NCBI RefSeq assembly: GCF_016722785.1
Contig: NZ_JAEQNE010000001.1
Coordinates: 1,586,240 to 1,650,239 of the forward strand
DNA: 64,000 nt
Source: Ramlibacter monticola
GTDB taxonomy: Bacteria > Pseudomonadota > Gammaproteobacteria > Burkholderiales > Burkholderiaceae_C
Direction: 5' to 3'
Made by a program: the position numbers and the translations under genes. Below the pieces are notes generated by a model that saw nothing but the letters and a program-made list of their open reading frames with translations, was not told where the DNA came from and made no database searches. Positions 24,637 to 32,906 of this stretch are shown here, one piece after another; within the stretch, counting starts at the first letter, position 1; every line of letters begins with the position of its first letter.

Positions 24637-26429
24637 GCCAGCGCCGCGTCCGTGTCGAGCAGCACCTTCGCGCCGGAACGCGCCGTGCGCATCAGCGTGG
24701 CCGTCTCGGGGAACAGGCGCGCGAAGTAGAAGCGCGCGGTCTGCAGCTTGGCCTGGTAGAACGGGTCGGCGTTGCCGGCGTCGATCTGCCTGAGCGCCAC
24801 CTGCGCCATGCGGGCCCAGAAGTAGCCGAACGCGAGGTGGCCCAGGACGCGCAGGTAGTCGGTGGCGGCGGCGCCGACCTCGTCGGGGTTCTGGTAGCCC
24901 TTGAAGCCGATCTCGGTGGTGAACTTGGTCATCTGGTCGCCCAGGTAGGCGATCGGGTTGATGAACTCGGCCATCTTCTCGTTGACGCCCTCTTCCTCCA
25001 CCAGCCGCGCCACCAGCTTGCCGAACTTCTTCAGCGTGGCGCCGTTGTTGGACAGCACCTTGCGCCCCAGCAGGTCCAGCGACTGCACGGTGTTCGTGCC
25101 CTCGTAGATCATGTTGATGCGGTTGTCGCGCGCGAACTGCGACATGCCGTGCTCCTCGATGTAGCCGTGGCCGCCGAACACCTGCAGGCAGGCGTTGGTG
25201 GCGACGTGGCCGTTGTCGGTGAGGAAGGCCTTGACGATGGGCGTGAGCAGCGCCACCAGCTCGCCGGATTCGGCGCGCACCTTGGCGTCGGGGTGGTACA
25301 GCTCCTTGTCCAGCAACATGGTGCAGAAGACCGCCAGCGCGCGGCCGCCTTCGGCATAGGCCTTCGCGGTGAGCAGCATCTTGCGCACGTCCGGGTGCAC
25401 GATGATCGGGTCGGCCGGCTGGTCCTTGGCCTTGGGGCCGCTCAGGGAGCGCATCTGGATGCGCTCCTTGGCATAGGCCAGCGCGTTCTGGAACGCCACT
25501 TCGGTGAGGCCCAGCGACTGGTTGCCCACCCCCAGGCGCGCCGCGTTCATCATCACGAACATGGCGGGCAGGCCCTTGTTCGGCTCGCCCACCAGTGTGC
25601 CGACGGCGTCTTCCAGCACCAGCTGCGCGGTGGCGTTGCCGTGGATGCCCATCTTGTGCTCCAGGCCCGTGCAATGGATGCCGTTGCGCTCGCCGATGGA
25701 ACCGTCGGCCTTCACGTGGTACTTCGGCACCACGAACAGCGAGATGCCCTTGCTGCCCGCCGGCGCGTCCGGCAGTCGCGCCAGCACCAGGTGGACGATG
25801 TTGGGCGCCATGTCGTGCTCGCCCGCCGAGATGAAGATCTTGGCGCCGGTCAGCCGGTAGCTGCCGTCGGCCTGCGGTTCGGCCTTGGTGCGCAGCAGCC
25901 CGAGGTCGGTGCCGCAGTGCGGCTCGGTGAGGCACATGGTGCCGGTCCACTCGCCGCTCACCAGCTTGGTCAGGTACAGCTTCTTCTGCTCGGGGGTTCC
26001 GTGCGCGTGCAGCGCCTCGTAGGCGCCGTGCGACAGCCCGGGGTACATGGTCCAGGCCTGGTTGGCGCTGTTCAGCATCTCGTACAGGCACTGGTTCAGC
26101 GCGAAGGGCAGGCCCTGGCCGCCGAAGTCCGGGTCGCAGGACAGGGAGGGCCAGCCGCCTTCCACGTACTTCGCGTAAGCCTCCTTGAAGCCCTCGGGGG
26201 TGGCGACCTCGTGCGTCTTCGGGTCGAGCGTGCAGCCCTGTTCGTCGCCGATGCGGTTCAACGGGAGGGTGACTTCGGCCGCGAACTTGCCGCCTTCCTC
26301 CAGCACCGCGTTGATGGTGTCGGCGTCGAGGTCGGCATGGCGCGGACAGGGCTTGAGTTCCTCCGCCAGGTTGAACACTTCGTGGATCACGAACTGCATG
26401 TCGCGCAAAGGCGGGGTGTAGCTGGGCAT
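24633..26429 (-). CDS. acyl-CoA dehydrogenase, long ~600-residue type
   Basis: A 598-residue acyl-CoA dehydrogenase with the extra C-terminal domain of this family. Motifs: CLTEPHCGTDLGLLRTKAEP (near residue 160), GAKIFISAGEHDM (near 200), QVFGGHGYIEEHGMSQFARD (near 420) and EGTNTVQSLDLLGRKVL (near 440). It would catalyse the first step of beta-oxidation with ETF as acceptor. The start at 26429 (MPSYTPPLRDMQF) gives the N-terminus typical of the family. It is the first enzyme gene after the TetR regulator (7 bases). Confidence 0.92.
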   Translation of the reverse strand: MPSYTPPLRDMQFVIHEVFNLAEELKPCPRHADLDADTINAVLEEGGKFAAEVTLPLNRIGDEQGCTLDPKTHEVATPEGFKEAYAKYVEGGWPSLSCDPDFGGQGLPFALNQCLYEMLNSANQAWTMYPGLSHGAYEALHAHGTPEQKKLYLTKLVSGEWTGTMCLTEPHCGTDLGLLRTKAEPQADGSYRLTGAKIFISAGEHDMAPNIVHLVLARLPDAPAGSKGISLFVVPKYHVKADGSIGERNGIHCTGLEHKMGIHGNATAQLVLEDAVGTLVGEPNKGLPAMFVMMNAARLGVGNQSLGLTEVAFQNALAYAKERIQMRSLSGPKAKDQPADPIIVHPDVRKMLLTAKAYAEGGRALAVFCTMLLDKELYHPDAKVRAESGELVALLTPIVKAFLTDNGHVATNACLQVFGGHGYIEEHGMSQFARDNRINMIYEGTNTVQSLDLLGRKVLSNNGATLKKFGKLVARLVEEEGVNEKMAEFINPIAYLGDQMTKFTTEIGFKGYQNPDEVGAAATDYLRVLGHLAFGYFWARMAQVALRQIDAGNADPFYQAKLQTARFYFARLFPETATLMRTARSGAKVLLDTDAALA

Positions 26430-26436
26430 CTCTTCT

Positions 26437-27141
26437 TTACTCCTTGGCGTTCCGGGTCGGGCGAGGGGTTCTGGAAACGGACTTGAGGGCGGGCCGCGGC
26501 GGGGCGCCGTAGCGCTGCAGGATGTTCTCGAAGCCCTTGTTGGCATGGGCGATCGAGTCGGGGATCTTGAGGAAGCGCGCCTCGTAGTGCAGCGCGAGGA
26601 TCAGGGCGTGGATCTCGAAGAGCATCTGCTCGTCGTCGGTGGCGGCGTCCACGTGGCCCTCTTCCTTGGCCTGGGCGATGGCCCGCAGCATGGCGGCGTG
26701 CCAGGTCTGCACGGAGGACGCCAGGGCGTCGCGCACGGGGCCGGGGCGGTCGTCGAATTCGACGGCGCCGCTGATGTAGATGCAGCCGGAGTCGATCTCG
26801 ATCGAGGTGCGCTTCATCCAGTTGGCGAACATGGCGCGCAGGCGCGGCAGCCCGCGCGCCTCGTGCATGGCCGGGAAGAACACCTCCTGCTCGAAGCGGG
26901 CGTGGTATTCGCGGACCACCGAGATCTGCAGTTCCTCGCGCGAGCCGAAGTGGGCGAACACGCCCGACTTGCTCATCTGGGTGACTTCGGCCAGGGCGCC
27001 GATGGACAGGCCTTCCAGGCCGATCTGGGTGGCGAGGCCGAGGGCGGCGTCGACGATGGCCGCCTTGGTCTGCTGGCCCTTCTGCAAGGCCTTGCCCTCG
27101 CGCGCACGGGCGGGCTTCAGGGGCAGGTCGGTGACGGGCAT
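26437..27141 (-). CDS. TetR/AcrR family transcriptional regulator of the beta-oxidation operon
   Basis: A 234-residue repressor-type protein. The helix-turn-helix is at about residues 25-70 (TKAAIVDAALGLATQIGLEG, LAEVTQMSKSGVFAHFGSRE), followed by a ligand-binding domain and a basic C-terminal tail. It heads the operon it probably controls; acyl-CoA is the expected effector by analogy with fatty acid TetR repressors, which is inference. The start at 27141 is preferred over an upstream in-frame ATG at 27486 because the TetR domain and its short N-terminal arm begin here and a palindrome-like operator lies just before it. Confidence 0.88.
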   Translation of the reverse strand: MPVTDLPLKPARAREGKALQKGQQTKAAIVDAALGLATQIGLEGLSIGALAEVTQMSKSGVFAHFGSREELQISVVREYHARFEQEVFFPAMHEARGLPRLRAMFANWMKRTSIEIDSGCIYISGAVEFDDRPGPVRDALASSVQTWHAAMLRAIAQAKEEGHVDAATDDEQMLFEIHALILALHYEARFLKIPDSIAHANKGFENILQRYGAPPRPALKSVSRTPRPTRNAKE

Positions 27142-27162
27142 GGTGGAGGATCCGGGGAAAAT

Positions 27163-27185
27163 AAAACGAACGGTCGTGCGATTTT
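27163..27185. promoter_or_regulatory. candidate TetR operator
   Basis: The text aaaacgaacggtcgtgcgat followed by ttt is an imperfect inverted repeat (AAAACGAACG against CGTGCGATTTT) located 22 bases upstream of the TetR start. Palindromes with CGAACG-like half sites are common for TetR autoregulators. It could block both the beta-oxidation operon and, less likely, the divergent cytochrome gene. Confidence 0.4.
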
Positions 27186-27248
27186 GACCGATTTTTTCCC
27201 ACGGTGCGTCTAGGGGAAGACCTCTAGAAGCTATGGGGAACCTTTCCA

Positions 27249-27274
27249 TGCAATTGGACCTACGTCCAATGGCA
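27249..27274. promoter_or_regulatory. 26-bp palindrome upstream of the decaheme cytochrome gene
   Basis: TGCAATTGGAC (27249-27259) and GTCCAATGGCA (27264-27274) are inverted repeats with one mismatch around a 4-base centre. It lies 97 bases before the cytochrome GTG in otherwise non-coding sequence. Size and symmetry fit a dimeric regulator site; a leader hairpin is the alternative. Confidence 0.5.
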
Positions 27275-27370
27275 GAGCCAAACCCCCCAAACGAGGATGC
27301 GCCGCACGGGGATTGGGCCAGCCGCAGCAAGCGTGCGACGGCCTTTCGCAGATCGCAGAAAGGTGATGTC

Positions 27371-28387
27371 GTGACAGAGATACGCCAGCGGTTGTTGTCC
27401 TGCCTCGGGTTCATCGCCCTGCTCCTCGCTTCGCCGCCCGGGCTCGCGGCCGACGACGTCGTGCTCAAGGGCGACGCCGTCTGCACCGAGTGCCACGACG
27501 AATCCGAGGCCTACCCGGTCTTCGGCATCGGCAAGACGCGCCACGGCACCGTGGCCGACGCCCGCACCCCGACCTGCACCAGTTGCCACGGCGAGAGCAC
27601 GCGGCACGTGAAGAACCAGAAGGCGGAAGGCCAGAAGGAGCGGCCGAAGCCGGACATCGTCTTCGACGGGCCGCTGCGCGGGCTGCCCTCGGCGCGGGTG
27701 AAGAACTTCGCGGCCGAGAACCTGGCCCCCGTGGTCAGCAAGCGCATGATCCTGCCCGCCCAGACGCTCAATGCGCCCTGCCTGAAGTGCCACCAGGGCG
27801 ACAAGCGCATCCACTGGCAGGGCAGCATGCACGAGACGCGCGACGTCGCCTGCAGCAACTGCCACCAGGTCCACGTGCAGCACGACCGCGTGCGCGACCG
27901 GGTCACGCAGTCGGAGGTCTGCTTCATGTGCCACAAGGAGCAGCGGGCCCAGATCACGCGGATGTCGCACCACCCGATCACCGAGGGCAAGGTGGGCTGC
28001 TCGGACTGCCACAACCCGCACGGCACCGCCGGCGTGAAGCTGCTGGTGCGCGACACCGTGGTCGACACCTGCTACACGTGCCACATGGAGAAGCGCGGGC
28101 CCTTCATCTTCAACCACCAGCCGGTGACGGACGACTGCACCATCTGCCACAACCCGCACGGCAGCAGCATCGCCAACCTGCTGAAGACGCGGCCGCCCTT
28201 CCTGTGCCAGCAGTGCCACGAGCCGACCAGCCACCGCGGCAACGTGCCGGGGCTGCTGAACGGCCTGGGGACGAACGCCGGCACGCGCGGCATCACCCAG
28301 GGGCGCGCCTGCCTGAACTGCCACACGCAGATCCACGGCGGCAGCAATCCGACCAACAACGCCGAGTCCCGGTCGCTGCGACGCTAG
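27371..28387 (+). CDS. decaheme c-type cytochrome, MtrA/PioA/DmsE family
   Basis: A 338-residue periplasmic cytochrome. Residues 1-26 are a signal peptide (RLLSCLGFIALLLA core, cleavage near LA-AD). Ten CxxCH heme sites begin at residues 38, 69, 137, 161, 184, 210, 234, 256, 279 and 314, the full MtrA set. In the family this protein inserts into an outer-membrane barrel and carries electrons across the outer membrane; direction (Fe(III)/DMSO reduction or Fe(II) oxidation) cannot be read here. GTG 27371 has AAAGGTG 6 bases upstream and begins the signal peptide; the ATG further up adds a non-signal leader. The barrel gene follows 16 bases later. Confidence 0.92.
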   Translation: MTEIRQRLLSCLGFIALLLASPPGLAADDVVLKGDAVCTECHDESEAYPVFGIGKTRHGTVADARTPTCTSCHGESTRHVKNQKAEGQKERPKPDIVFDGPLRGLPSARVKNFAAENLAPVVSKRMILPAQTLNAPCLKCHQGDKRIHWQGSMHETRDVACSNCHQVHVQHDRVRDRVTQSEVCFMCHKEQRAQITRMSHHPITEGKVGCSDCHNPHGTAGVKLLVRDTVVDTCYTCHMEKRGPFIFNHQPVTDDCTICHNPHGSSIANLLKTRPPFLCQQCHEPTSHRGNVPGLLNGLGTNAGTRGITQGRACLNCHTQIHGGSNPTNNAESRSLRR

Positions 28388-28403
28388 CCAAGGGAGCTGA
28401 AAA

Positions 28404-30389
28404 ATGAGGAACACGAAGCCCGTCCGCTCCGCGACCGGCCGTCTCCTGGCGGGGGTCGCACTGCTCGCCGCCGGAACGCCCGCCATCGCCGACGAAGACG
28501 AAATCAAGCAACTGAGCAAACCCGAGTCGTCCGGGCGGGTCGGGCTCGGCTACCTCACCGACGACGACCGGCGCGGCGGCCAGTACAACGGGTTGAGCGA
28601 CCAGAAGGGCTACCTTCTGCTGGACCTGGACTACAACCGGCGCGTCGACGAGACGGGCACCTGGTACCGCGCGTCCGCGCGCAACCTCGGGCTCGACAAC
28701 CGCGAACTGCGCGGCGAGTACGAGCGGCAGGGCAACTGGCGCGGCTTCATCGACTTCAGCCAGATCCCGCGCAACGAACCGCTCATCCCCAACACCGGCC
28801 TCACCGGCATCGGCGACCCCGCCCAGACGATCAACGGCACGGCGCCGCGCAACGTCTTCCTCGACACCCGGCGCGACCGCTTCGGCCTCGGTTTCGACAA
28901 GGAGCTGTCGCCCGCCCTGGGCTTCAAGGTGCGCTACACGCACGAGACCAAGACCGGCGCGCGCATGTTCGGGCGCGGCACCGGGGACTTCCTCACCGAT
29001 CCCATCGACTACCGCACGCAGCAGCTGGAAGCCACGCTCGGCTACCAGACCGAGAAGTACCAGCTCCTGGGCGGCTACTACGGCACGCTGTTCAACAACA
29101 AGAACAAGGTTCTGGACGTCAACACCGGCGTCGACATCGCGCTGCCCCCCAGCAACGACTCCCACCAGCTGTTCCTGAACGGCGGCTACAACTTCTCGCC
29201 CGCCACGCGGGCCAACTTCAAGGCCGCCTACACCCGGATGCGGCAGAACGAGACCTTCTTCACCGCGCCCGACTTCCCCGGCAACACGCAGACGAGCCTC
29301 AACGGCCGCATGGACGTCACGCAACTGCAGGCCGGCATCACGTCGCGGGCGAGCCGCGAGCTCACGCTGCTGGCGAACATCCGCTACGAGGACCGGGACG
29401 ACAAGACGCCCCGGGTCCAGTTCCTGACCCCCTCGGCCGGGCGCGACGGCTTCAACACGCCCTTCTCGCGCACCACCACGTCGGCCAAGGGCGAGGCCGC
29501 GTACCTGCTGCCGAGCGGCATCAAGCTGATCGGCGGCCTCGACTGGGAAAAGCGCAAGCGTTCGACCCTGCCGGTGCGGCAGGCCAGCTGGCGCGAGGAG
29601 AACGACGAGACCACCCTGAGGTTCGAGGCGCGCCGCAGCATCTCAGAAACCCTCAACGGCGCGCTGACGCTTTCGTTCGCCAACCGCGGCGGCTCCGACT
29701 TCCTGCCGGCCAACAACAACGTCGCGAACGACCTCGTGGACCCCGTGCACTTCGCGGACCGCAAGCGAAGCAAGATGCGCCTGAGCCTCGACTGGCTGCC
29801 GTTGCCGGCGCTGCAGGTGCAGACGCTGCTCGACTTCGCCAAGGACGATTACGACACCCGTACCCTGGGGCCGGAGACCGGCAAGGCCACCGCCCTCGCG
29901 CTCGACGCCAACTACACGCTCTCCGATGCCTGGCAGCTGTACGGCTTCGCGTCGTACGACGACAACAAGATCGACCAGTCCACGCAGACCAGCGCCAACG
30001 GCACGCTGATCCCGGCCCAGAACTGGAAGGCGCACCTGCGCAACAAGGGCCTGGCCTACGGCCTGGGCGTGCGCGGCCAGCCCATGAGCAAGCTGGAACT
30101 CGGGGCCGACGTGCAATGGGGGCGCGACACCAACGTCCACGGCGTCGAGGCCATCGTGCCGCCGGAGGCCCTGCTGCCCGACATCCACAGCCAGCGCACG
30201 ACCCTGCGCTTCTACAGCAACTACACGCTGCAGAAGAACCTGACGCTGCGCTTCGACCTGATCTACGACCGCTTCAAGACGAACGACTGGACGTGGACGA
30301 ACTTCACCTACGTCGACGGCACGACGGTGGGGAACCCGAACACCAACAGCACCTTCCTGGGCGTGTCGCTCGTCTACCGCATGTGGTGA
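28404..30389 (+). CDS. MtrB/PioB family outer-membrane beta-barrel
   Basis: A 661-residue porin-like protein with signal peptide (about 1-29, ending AIA-DE) and alternating barrel strands to the C-terminal VSLVYRMW. Repeated strand patterns such as GYLLLDLDYNRR, LEATLGYQTEKYQLLGGYYG and LRFDLIYDRFKTNDW are typical of the MtrB/PioB family. It would sheath the decaheme cytochrome encoded just before it. No cysteine occurs in the whole protein, so the N-terminal CxxC of Shewanella MtrB is absent. Ribosome site AGGGAG precedes the ATG. It ends 13 bases from the convergent hydrolase gene; no outer-surface cytochrome gene (MtrC) is adjacent. Confidence 0.9.
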   Translation: MRNTKPVRSATGRLLAGVALLAAGTPAIADEDEIKQLSKPESSGRVGLGYLTDDDRRGGQYNGLSDQKGYLLLDLDYNRRVDETGTWYRASARNLGLDNRELRGEYERQGNWRGFIDFSQIPRNEPLIPNTGLTGIGDPAQTINGTAPRNVFLDTRRDRFGLGFDKELSPALGFKVRYTHETKTGARMFGRGTGDFLTDPIDYRTQQLEATLGYQTEKYQLLGGYYGTLFNNKNKVLDVNTGVDIALPPSNDSHQLFLNGGYNFSPATRANFKAAYTRMRQNETFFTAPDFPGNTQTSLNGRMDVTQLQAGITSRASRELTLLANIRYEDRDDKTPRVQFLTPSAGRDGFNTPFSRTTTSAKGEAAYLLPSGIKLIGGLDWEKRKRSTLPVRQASWREENDETTLRFEARRSISETLNGALTLSFANRGGSDFLPANNNVANDLVDPVHFADRKRSKMRLSLDWLPLPALQVQTLLDFAKDDYDTRTLGPETGKATALALDANYTLSDAWQLYGFASYDDNKIDQSTQTSANGTLIPAQNWKAHLRNKGLAYGLGVRGQPMSKLELGADVQWGRDTNVHGVEAIVPPEALLPDIHSQRTTLRFYSNYTLQKNLTLRFDLIYDRFKTNDWTWTNFTYVDGTTVGNPNTNSTFLGVSLVYRMW

Positions 30390-30402
30390 GGCGCCGCGGG
30401 AT

Positions 30403-31254
30403 TCAGGAGGCCTTGTAGGGCACGACCAGCTGGCGCTGCTCGCCCAGGCCCTGGATCCCCAGCGTCACCACGTCGCCCTTCTTCAGGTATTTCGGGGGCT
30501 TCATGCCCAGGCCCACGCCGGGCGGCGTGCCGGTGGTGATCACGTCGCCGGGTTCCAGCGTCATGAAGTGGCTGCAGTAGCTCACCAGCTTGGCCACGTT
30601 GAAGATCATGGTGCGGGTGTTGCCGGTCTGCATGCGCTGGCCGTTCACGTCCAGCCACATGTCCAGGCGCTGCACGTTCGGGACCTCGTCGGTCGTCACC
30701 AGCCAGGGGCCGATCGGGCCGAAGGTGTCGCAGCCCTTGCCCTTGTCCCACTGCGAGCCGCGTTCGAGCTGGTACTCGCGCTCGCTCACGTCGTTGCAGA
30801 CCGTGTAGCCGGCGACGTGCGCCAGCGCCTTGTTCATCGGCACGTAGCGCGCGCGGGTGCCGATCACCACGCCCAGTTCCACTTCCCAGTCGGTCTTGAC
30901 CGAGCCGCGCGGCAGCATCACCGCGTCGTCCGGGCCCTGGATGCAGCTGGTGGCCTTCATGAACACGATGGGCTCGGCCGGGATGGGCGCGCCCGCTTCC
31001 GCGGCGTGGTCGGCGTAGTTCAAGCCGATGGCGATGAACTTCGGCACCTTCGCGACCGGGCAGCCGAAGCGCGGGTTGCCGCGCACCGCCGGCAGCCTGG
31101 CGGGGTTCACCTTGCGGATGCGGGTCAGCCCCACCTGCCCGAGCTGCTCAGGCCCGATGTCCGGGACCACGCCGCTCAGGTCCCGCAGCTTGCCCTCGTC
31201 GTCGATCAGGCCCGGTTTTTCCTTGCCGGGATTGCCATAGCGCACCAGTTTCAT
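30403..31254 (-). CDS. fumarylacetoacetate hydrolase family protein, probable 2,4-diketo-3-deoxy sugar acid hydrolase
   Basis: A 283-residue FAH-fold enzyme. The metal-binding Glu/Asp set is in KTDWEVELGVVIG (near residues 130-142) and YTVCNDVSEREYQ (near 163-175); GTPPGVGLGMKPP and GDVVTLGIQGLGEQ are at the C-terminus. Members of this subgroup split 2,4-diketo-3-deoxy-L-fuconate, -rhamnonate or -pentonate into pyruvate plus lactate or glycolate; many are loosely annotated as ureidoglycolate lyase. Two SDRs upstream, one resembling 2-keto-3-deoxy-L-fuconate dehydrogenase, support a non-phosphorylative sugar-acid route. Exact substrate unknown. Confidence 0.85.
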   Translation of the reverse strand: MKLVRYGNPGKEKPGLIDDEGKLRDLSGVVPDIGPEQLGQVGLTRIRKVNPARLPAVRGNPRFGCPVAKVPKFIAIGLNYADHAAEAGAPIPAEPIVFMKATSCIQGPDDAVMLPRGSVKTDWEVELGVVIGTRARYVPMNKALAHVAGYTVCNDVSEREYQLERGSQWDKGKGCDTFGPIGPWLVTTDEVPNVQRLDMWLDVNGQRMQTGNTRTMIFNVAKLVSYCSHFMTLEPGDVITTGTPPGVGLGMKPPKYLKKGDVVTLGIQGLGEQRQLVVPYKAS

Positions 31255-31273
31255 TCTTCTTCCTTGGTTGTAG

Positions 31274-32020
31274 TCAGTAGGTCGAGCGACCTCCCGACAG
31301 GTCGAACACCGCGCCGGTGGAGAACGAGCACTCCTGCGTGCACAGCCAGCCCACCAGCGCCGCGATTTCCTCCGGCGTGCCGAAGCGGCCCATGGGGATC
31401 TTCGCGAGCATGAACTGGATGTGCTCGGGCGTCATCTGGTCGAAGATCGCCGTCTTCACCGCCGCCGGCGTCACGCAGTTGACGCGGATGCCGGTGTCGG
31501 CGAGCTCCTTGCCGAGCGACTTGGTGAGCGCGATCACCGCCGCCTTGCTGGCGCTGTAGGCGCTGGCGTTCGGGTTGCCGTCCTTGCCCGCCACGGAGGC
31601 GATGTTGACGATGCGGCCGTAGTTGGCGGCGCGCATCGCCGGCACCACCTCGCGGCAGCAGAGGAACAGGCCGGTGAGGTTCACGTCCAACACCTGGCGC
31701 CAGGCGTCGACGGGGTACTCCCACACCTTGGTGTTGGGGCCGGTGATGCCGGCGCTGTTCACCAGCGCATCGATCCTTCCCGCGCGCGCCAGCGTGGCCT
31801 GCACGGCGCCGCGCACGGAGGCCTCGCTCGCCACGTCGACCACCGCGTGCGCGCCGGCCTCGCCGAGTTCGCGCGCGGCCCTGGCCGCCGCGGCCTCGTC
31901 GCGGTCCCAGACCGTCACGCGTCCGCCGGAGGCGACCAGCCGCTGCGCGATGGCGAAGCCCAGCCCCGCCGCACCGCCGGTCACCACCGCGTGCCGGCCG
32001 CGGAAATCGAGCTCGTTCAT
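31274..32020 (-). CDS. SDR family dehydrogenase of the sugar-acid locus
   Basis: A 248-residue classical SDR. Cofactor loop TGGAAGLG at about 14-21 with Asp41 (VWDRDE) favouring NAD+; NSAG near 91; catalytic Ser in NIASVAG (near 139) and Tyr-Lys in SAYSASKAAV (near 152-156). It overlaps the preceding SDR by ATGA and lies 19 bases before the hydrolase gene. Together with them it probably oxidises a sugar or sugar acid (for example a fucose/arabinose-type sugar); the exact step is inferred. Confidence 0.87.
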   Translation of the reverse strand: MNELDFRGRHAVVTGGAAGLGFAIAQRLVASGGRVTVWDRDEAAAARAARELGEAGAHAVVDVASEASVRGAVQATLARAGRIDALVNSAGITGPNTKVWEYPVDAWRQVLDVNLTGLFLCCREVVPAMRAANYGRIVNIASVAGKDGNPNASAYSASKAAVIALTKSLGKELADTGIRVNCVTPAAVKTAIFDQMTPEHIQFMLAKIPMGRFGTPEEIAALVGWLCTQECSFSTGAVFDLSGGRSTY

Positions 32021-32763
32021 ATCGTGATGCCTCCGTCCACCGAATAGGACTGCCCCGTGACGAAGGCCGATTCGTCGCTGGCGAGGAACACCACCAGCGG
32101 CGCGATCTCCTCCGCCTTCGCCAGCCGGCCCATCGGCTGGCGCGCGACGAAGGCCTTGCGCGCCTGAACCGGGTCGGGATTGGCGTTGATGCGGTCCTGC
32201 AGCGAAGGCGTGTCCACGGTCCCGGGGCAGATCGCGTTGCAGCGGATGCCGTGCGCGACGTAGTCGGCGGCCACGCTCCGCGTCAGGCCGATCACCGCCG
32301 CCTTGGTCGTGCCGTAGATGAAGCGGTTCGGCAGGCCCTTGATGCTGCTGCACACGCTGGCCATGTTGATGATGCTGCCGCGGCCGGCGCCGCCCGCGTT
32401 CTGCAGCATGCGCGGCAGCGCGGCCTGGATCGCCCAGAACTGCGCGCGCACGTTGAGGTTCAGCGCGAAGTTCCATTCCTCGTCGGTCGCCTGAAGCACG
32501 GTGCCGTTGTGGACGAAGCCGGCGCAGTTGAACAGGATGTCGAGCGCGGGCATGGAGCCGATCACACGAGTGAGGGCTGCCTTGTCCAGCACGTCCAGTT
32601 GCACGCAGCGGATGCCTTCCACGCCCTCGAAGCTGTCCAGCAAGCGCGGGTTGACGTCGGTGGCCCACACCTGCGCGCCTTCGGCGGCGAGCGCCAGCGC
32701 GCTGGCGCGTCCTATGCCCTGGCCCGCCGCCGTCACGAGCGCGGTCTTGCCTTGCAGTCGCAT
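32017..32763 (-). CDS. SDR similar to 2-keto-3-deoxy-L-fuconate dehydrogenase (DHRS6-like)
   Basis: A 248-residue classical SDR. TAAGQGIGRA at about 11-20, Asp37 in ATDVNPR (NAD+ preference), NCAG near 83, catalytic NMASVCSS and Tyr-Lys in FIYGTTKAAV. The sequence pattern, including SSIKGLPNRFIYGTTKAAVI and the C-terminal SVDGGITI, closely follows the DHRS6/2-keto-3-deoxy-L-fuconate 4-dehydrogenase group, which produces the diketo acid that the downstream hydrolase would split. It is the first gene of the minus-strand arm and starts 78 bases from the palindrome shared with the GntR gene. Confidence 0.87.
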   Translation of the reverse strand: MRLQGKTALVTAAGQGIGRASALALAAEGAQVWATDVNPRLLDSFEGVEGIRCVQLDVLDKAALTRVIGSMPALDILFNCAGFVHNGTVLQATDEEWNFALNLNVRAQFWAIQAALPRMLQNAGGAGRGSIINMASVCSSIKGLPNRFIYGTTKAAVIGLTRSVAADYVAHGIRCNAICPGTVDTPSLQDRINANPDPVQARKAFVARQPMGRLAKAEEIAPLVVFLASDESAFVTGQSYSVDGGITI

Positions 32764-32840
32764 TTGCTGTCCCTCCTCAGGTCTCGAGTCGGCGGCTAGG
32801 GATCACCCCGATGCGTCGGGACGGCCCGCGCCGGATATTA

Positions 32841-32863
32841 ATTGGCCTGACCACTTGGCCAAT
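32841..32863. promoter_or_regulatory. GntR-type operator in the divergent sugar-acid promoter
   Basis: Perfect inverted repeat ATTGGCC (32841-32847) and GGCCAAT (32857-32863) with a 9-base spacer, overlapping a second repeat CCACT (32851-32855) / AGTGG (32865-32869). It is in the 143-base region between the SDR gene (minus) and the GntR gene (plus), about 44 bases before the GntR start. Position and symmetry fit a FadR-subfamily operator controlling both arms. Confidence 0.6.
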
Positions 32864-32906
32864 CAGTGGCAACCCGCGCTCCTGGCCCCCTAGCCCCTAG
32901 CCTCCG

